Of a stretch of DNA of 64,000 nucleotides, positions 61,901-64,000 are shown piece after piece. The position numbers were made by a program, and so were the translations under genes. The notes below the pieces were generated by a model that was given only the letters and a program-made list of their open reading frames with translations, was not told where the DNA came from and searched no databases. This DNA is from Flavobacterium palustre (lineage in GTDB: Bacteria; Bacteroidota; Bacteroidia; Flavobacteriales; Flavobacteriaceae): positions 124,510 to 188,509 of the forward strand of contig NZ_BMGA01000007.1 in assembly GCF_014639535.1 (NCBI RefSeq), written 5' to 3'. Positions within the stretch are counted from its first letter, which is position 1. Every line of letters begins with the position of its first letter.

Positions 61901-63503
61901 AGAGCTTTTTCATTTCCTCTCCCGACTTATAATAATATTCCTGATTAGGCAATCCGTAGCGATAACCACGACCACGACCTATAGGTGTGGCCTGCTTTTC
62001 ACCATCTTTCACACACAATAAAATATCGTGCGCATTGGCATCCTCCTTGTTTACATAATAGGTATTGTTAGTCGCAATTAACTTGACATTATGTTTCTTA
62101 GAAAACTCAATCAGGGTTTTATTAACCCTGTTTTCATCTTCCTGATTGTGACGCATTACTTCAAGATAAAAATCATCTCCAAATTGCTCTTTCCACCAAA
62201 GCAAAGCTTCCTCTGCCTGGTTTTCACCAATATTTAAAATTTTGCTCGGAATTTCTCCATATAAATTCCCGGACAAAACCATGATATCTTCCTTGTATTT
62301 TTCTACAATGGTTCTGTCAATTCTCGGCACATAATAAAAACCATCTACATAGGCAATCGAAGCCATTTTGGCCAGATTATGATAACCGTTTTTATTTTTT
62401 GCCAATAAAACCACCTGATAACCATTGTCTTTTTTGGACTTATCCTTATGGTTTTCGCAAATATTAAACTCACAACCTACAATCGGTTTGATTTCAGTTT
62501 CTGTTGGTTCCTCGCCAGCCTCTACTAAAGCTTTATTTTTAGCCGAAGCCCCTTTGTTGTGATTCATTATCGCACTCACAAAATGGAAAGCTCCCATCAT
62601 GTTTCCGGTATCCGTCATCGCAACGGCCGGAAAACCATTTTTAGCCGTAACCGAAACTAATGGTCCAATCCCAATAGTCGATTGCAATACCGAAAATTGT
62701 GTATGATTGTGCAAATGTGCAAACTTTGCTGCTGCAAAACCTTCTTTATCTGCTTCCGAAATAGTGGTTTGCGAAGTAGATTGAGCTGATTTTTGGAGCT
62801 GCTTTCTAATTTCGTCAGAAGCCGCTTTTAAATTAATATGTTTTAATCCAATGAGCTGAATTTCCTGCGGATTTTTTGCCTGGAAATCCTGAAAATAAGA
62901 AGCCGGAACATCCAGTTCTTCCTTTGTAAAAACTTCTCTTTTAATTAATTCAAGAAAACAACGGGTAGTTGCCTCCACATCGGCAGTAGCGTTGTGGGCT
63001 TCAGCAAAAGGAACAGCGAATAAATATTCGTGTAACTCGGTTAAGGTTGGTAATTTAAACTTACCTCCACGACCCCCGGGCAATTTCAATAAGGAAGCAG
63101 TTACTTCGGTACAGGTATCCAAAACCGGCATGGAAGCCATAGGCGAATCAACCCCCATTCGATGAAACTCACAGCCCATAATATTGATATCAAAACCTAA
63201 ATTCTGGCCGACAATAAATTTGGCTTTGCCTAAAGCAATATTGAATTTCTCCAAAACTTCCGCCAGAGAAATCCCTTCGGCATCTGCTAATTCTGTTGAA
63301 ATACCGTGAATTCTTTCGGCATCATAGGGGATATTAAAACCTTCCGGTTTTACCAAATAATCCTGATGCTCGATGAGCTGTCCCATATCATCATGCAACT
63401 GCCAGGCAATTTGGATACATCTTGGCCAGTTGGCCGTATCGGTTATAGGCGCATCCCAACGCTTAGGCAATCCGGTGGTTTCGGTATCGAATATTAAATA
63501 CAT
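58965..63503 (-). CDS. dnaE: DNA polymerase III alpha subunit with fused N-terminal 3'-5' exonuclease
   Basis: A 1512-residue replicative polymerase. Residues 1-190 form a DEDDh proofreading exonuclease (MYLIFDTETTGLP, GFDINIMG-like QNLGFDINIMG, HNATADVEATTRCFLEL). A linker leads to the PHP domain (about 262-, FAHLHNHTQFSVLQ). The catalytic palm has VGPGRGSAAGSAVAYCLGI and PDIDIDFDDEGRGRVMDYV with the metal-binding aspartates. The fingers include YNKSHSTCYAWVAY. An OB-fold lies at about 1300-1390 (KTLTFGGIINNVQHR), with an acidic tail. Gram-negative model organisms keep proofreading on a separate DnaQ; the fused form is the usual length for flavobacterial DnaE as far as I know. It is a single gene with its own terminator. 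Confidence 0.96.
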   Translation of the reverse strand: MYLIFDTETTGLPKRWDAPITDTANWPRCIQIAWQLHDDMGQLIEHQDYLVKPEGFNIPYDAERIHGISTELADAEGISLAEVLEKFNIALGKAKFIVGQNLGFDINIMGCEFHRMGVDSPMASMPVLDTCTEVTASLLKLPGGRGGKFKLPTLTELHEYLFAVPFAEAHNATADVEATTRCFLELIKREVFTKEELDVPASYFQDFQAKNPQEIQLIGLKHINLKAASDEIRKQLQKSAQSTSQTTISEADKEGFAAAKFAHLHNHTQFSVLQSTIGIGPLVSVTAKNGFPAVAMTDTGNMMGAFHFVSAIMNHNKGASAKNKALVEAGEEPTETEIKPIVGCEFNICENHKDKSKKDNGYQVVLLAKNKNGYHNLAKMASIAYVDGFYYVPRIDRTIVEKYKEDIMVLSGNLYGEIPSKILNIGENQAEEALLWWKEQFGDDFYLEVMRHNQEDENRVNKTLIEFSKKHNVKLIATNNTYYVNKEDANAHDILLCVKDGEKQATPIGRGRGYRYGLPNQEYYYKSGEEMKKLFADLPEAIINIQEIVDKVEIYSLYRDVLLPKYDIPQEFVDPEDEKDNGVRGENAYLRHLTMEGAKRRYEEITPDIQERLDFELLTISNSGYPGYFLIVQDFIAEARKMDVSVGPGRGSAAGSAVAYCLGITNIDPIKYDLLFERFLNPDRVSMPDIDIDFDDEGRGRVMDYVINKYGANQVAQIITYGKMATKSAIRDTARVLDLPLFEADRIAKLIPAMMPGKWNLARFISESEDDVKKALKSSEEFDRVKELIAIAREDDLAGETIQQAKILEGSMRNTGIHACGVIITPDDITNFVPVTTAKDSDLYVTQFDNSVAESAGLLKMDFLGLKTLTLIKDTVKLVKYRTGIELNPDNFPIDDVKTYELFQRGETVGVFQYESPGMQKYMKDLKPTVFADLIAMNALYRPGPLEYIPSFVRRKNGEEEITYDLDACEEYLGETYGITVYQEQVMLLSQKLAGFSKGDADVLRKAMGKKQKDVLDKMKGKFIDQAVAKGHDEKKLDKIWTDWEAFASYAFNKSHSTCYAWVAYQTAYLKAHYPAEYMAAVLSNNMNDIKQVSFFMEECKRMGLQVLGPSVNESYYKFTVNDNYAVRFGMGAIKGVGAGAVETIVENRKNGLYKSIFDLAKRIDLRAANKKAFENLALAGGFDCFADTHRAQYFHDEGDGITFYEKAMRYGSKFQENENSSQVSLFGEASEVQIAEPVVPPCEDWSTMEKLAKEKEVVGIYISGHPLDDFRFEMKYFCNAKLEALKNMEAYVGKTLTFGGIINNVQHRVAKNGKGWASFALEGYDESYEFRIFGEEYLKFRHFLIQNNFTFMKVTIKEGWMNQETGKKGEPRLQFVEIKQLQDILEAFAKRLIVLLNIKDLHPEFIHRLNRLFNENKGDNQVTFEVMEIEKIKKLVETVPVMEENEEVVFEDENEDIETSDIPENKAVQVTEVEEVKVVTKLSMASRKLKIKISTELLQELEKMQVNFKLN

Positions 63504-63552
63504 AACTGTTTTTGAAGTGTTTGCAATTTATAAAAATCACAAAAATTGAATT

Positions 63553-63560
63553 TCAAATTT
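63553..63560 (-). promoter_or_regulatory. Possible -7 element for dnaE
   Basis: The minus strand reads TAAATTTG, a full TAnnTTTG match, 50 nt upstream of the dnaE start. A TTG lies 25 bp further up, a longer spacer than usual. Confidence 0.45.
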
Positions 63561-63780
63561 AGTTTTTTTTGAAGAAAGAAATAGCTCAAGTTATCAACAA
63601 AAAAAGCTCCTCTTTTTGTTTCTACTAATACGTAATAAATCAATTACAAATAATATGCACCTAGATAAACAAGCAAGACAACACATATAATAATCATATT
63701 ATTAATAGTTTGACATTCTTTTTTTATCTAAATTTATTCACCCCAAGTTGTTCATTTTGTTTCACTTAAAAATCAAACCA

Positions 63781-64000
63781 ATGAAAAACTTTACTTTACT
63801 AACTCACCTATCTTTAGTGCTTAGTCTCGGCTCTTTATTTTTAATCACAGGTTGCCAAAACAATGATTTAATTCAAGTACAAGAACCAAGTGCTCTAACA
63901 AACTTTAGTACTGAACCTATAAAAGGACAGTATGTAATAGTCTTAACAGAAAACATGTCCGGAAAATATGCTACACAAAAATACAGCGAAAGGATTGTAT
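63781..64000 (+). CDS. Lipoprotein, possibly an S8-type peptidase precursor, 3'-truncated
   Basis: An open frame from ATG 63781 to the window end, 73 codons seen. It begins MKNFTLLTHLSLVLSLGSLF and has a lipobox LITGC (Cys25). After a short linker the sequence GQYVIVLTENMSGKYATQKY resembles the start of an inhibitor-I9-like propeptide, found before subtilisin-type proteases. The protease domain itself would be outside the window, so this is only a suggestion. It is divergent from dnaE, separated by 277 bp of A/T-rich sequence with no other feature seen. Confidence 0.7.
   Translation, partial: MKNFTLLTHLSLVLSLGSLFLITGCQNNDLIQVQEPSALTNFSTEPIKGQYVIVLTENMSGKYATQKYSERIV

Noticed and set aside
1-64000. 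tRNA, rRNA, prophage or insertion sequence genes.
   Set aside because: No cloverleaf, rRNA, transposase, integrase or phage structural gene was recognised on either strand.

Overview
The window is AT-rich, densely coded DNA from a Bacteroidota bacterium, most likely a Flavobacterium or close relative. The evidence is three SusC/SusD pairs, a 287-residue primary sigma factor of the Bacteroidota type, a LytTR response regulator paired with a TPR histidine kinase, a DnaE with an N-terminal proofreading domain, and promoters of the TTTG-N19-TAnnTTTG type. No rRNA, tRNA, CRISPR array, transposase or phage gene was seen.

Layout. 1-5900: housekeeping and signalling genes (partial hypothetical gene, histidine kinase/regulator pair, small membrane protein, secreted Lys/Ala-rich protein, rpoD, rpe). 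6000-9700: sulfur amino-acid genes, namely a homoserine dehydrogenase, an O-acetylhomoserine sulfhydrylase (metY) and a TauE/SafE transporter. 10100-19000: a SusC/SusD operon with a Cys-type sulfatase and its formylglycine-generating enzyme. 19200-32200: an operon that looks built for raffinose-family oligosaccharides (GH27 and GH36 alpha-galactosidases, GH32 beta-fructosidase, sugar porter, fructokinase, SusC/D). 32400-58900: a large pectin/rhamnogalacturonan-I region (CE8, GH115, three CE12 catalytic modules, GH2, SusC/D, GntR regulator, esterase-GH43 fusion, PL9, GH105, GH28, GH106). 58965-63503: dnaE. The window ends in the start of a lipoprotein gene that may encode an S8-type protease.

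The most interesting signals are two very short reading frames absent from ordinary gene calls. One, at 18842-18895 (minus), encodes a 17-residue peptide ending in four consecutive Cys codons and a stop. It lies about 80 nt downstream of a consensus promoter in a roughly 520-nt leader of the susC-susD-sulfatase operon. The other, at 8632-8718 (minus), encodes a 28-residue Met/Cys-rich peptide followed by a perfect 12-bp intrinsic terminator just before metY. Together they suggest ribosome-mediated sensing of cysteine/methionine supply controlling both sulfur assimilation and an outer-membrane SusCD-sulfatase uptake system. In that reading the first SusCD locus may serve sulfur scavenging rather than, or as well as, carbon nutrition.

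Regulatory DNA in the pectin region is also informative. A perfect 12-bp palindrome, GTAATCGATTAC, occurs exactly three times, all intergenic: between CE8 and GH115, between CE12 and susC, and upstream of the GntR gene. A second motif, TCCTG-N5-TCCTG, lies upstream of GH105/GH28 and of GH106 at the same distance from -7-like elements. The raffinose-type operon carries a 133-bp exact duplication of the 5' end of its sugar-porter gene, flanking the GH27 gene. The main text of each entry separates what is visible from what is inferred.
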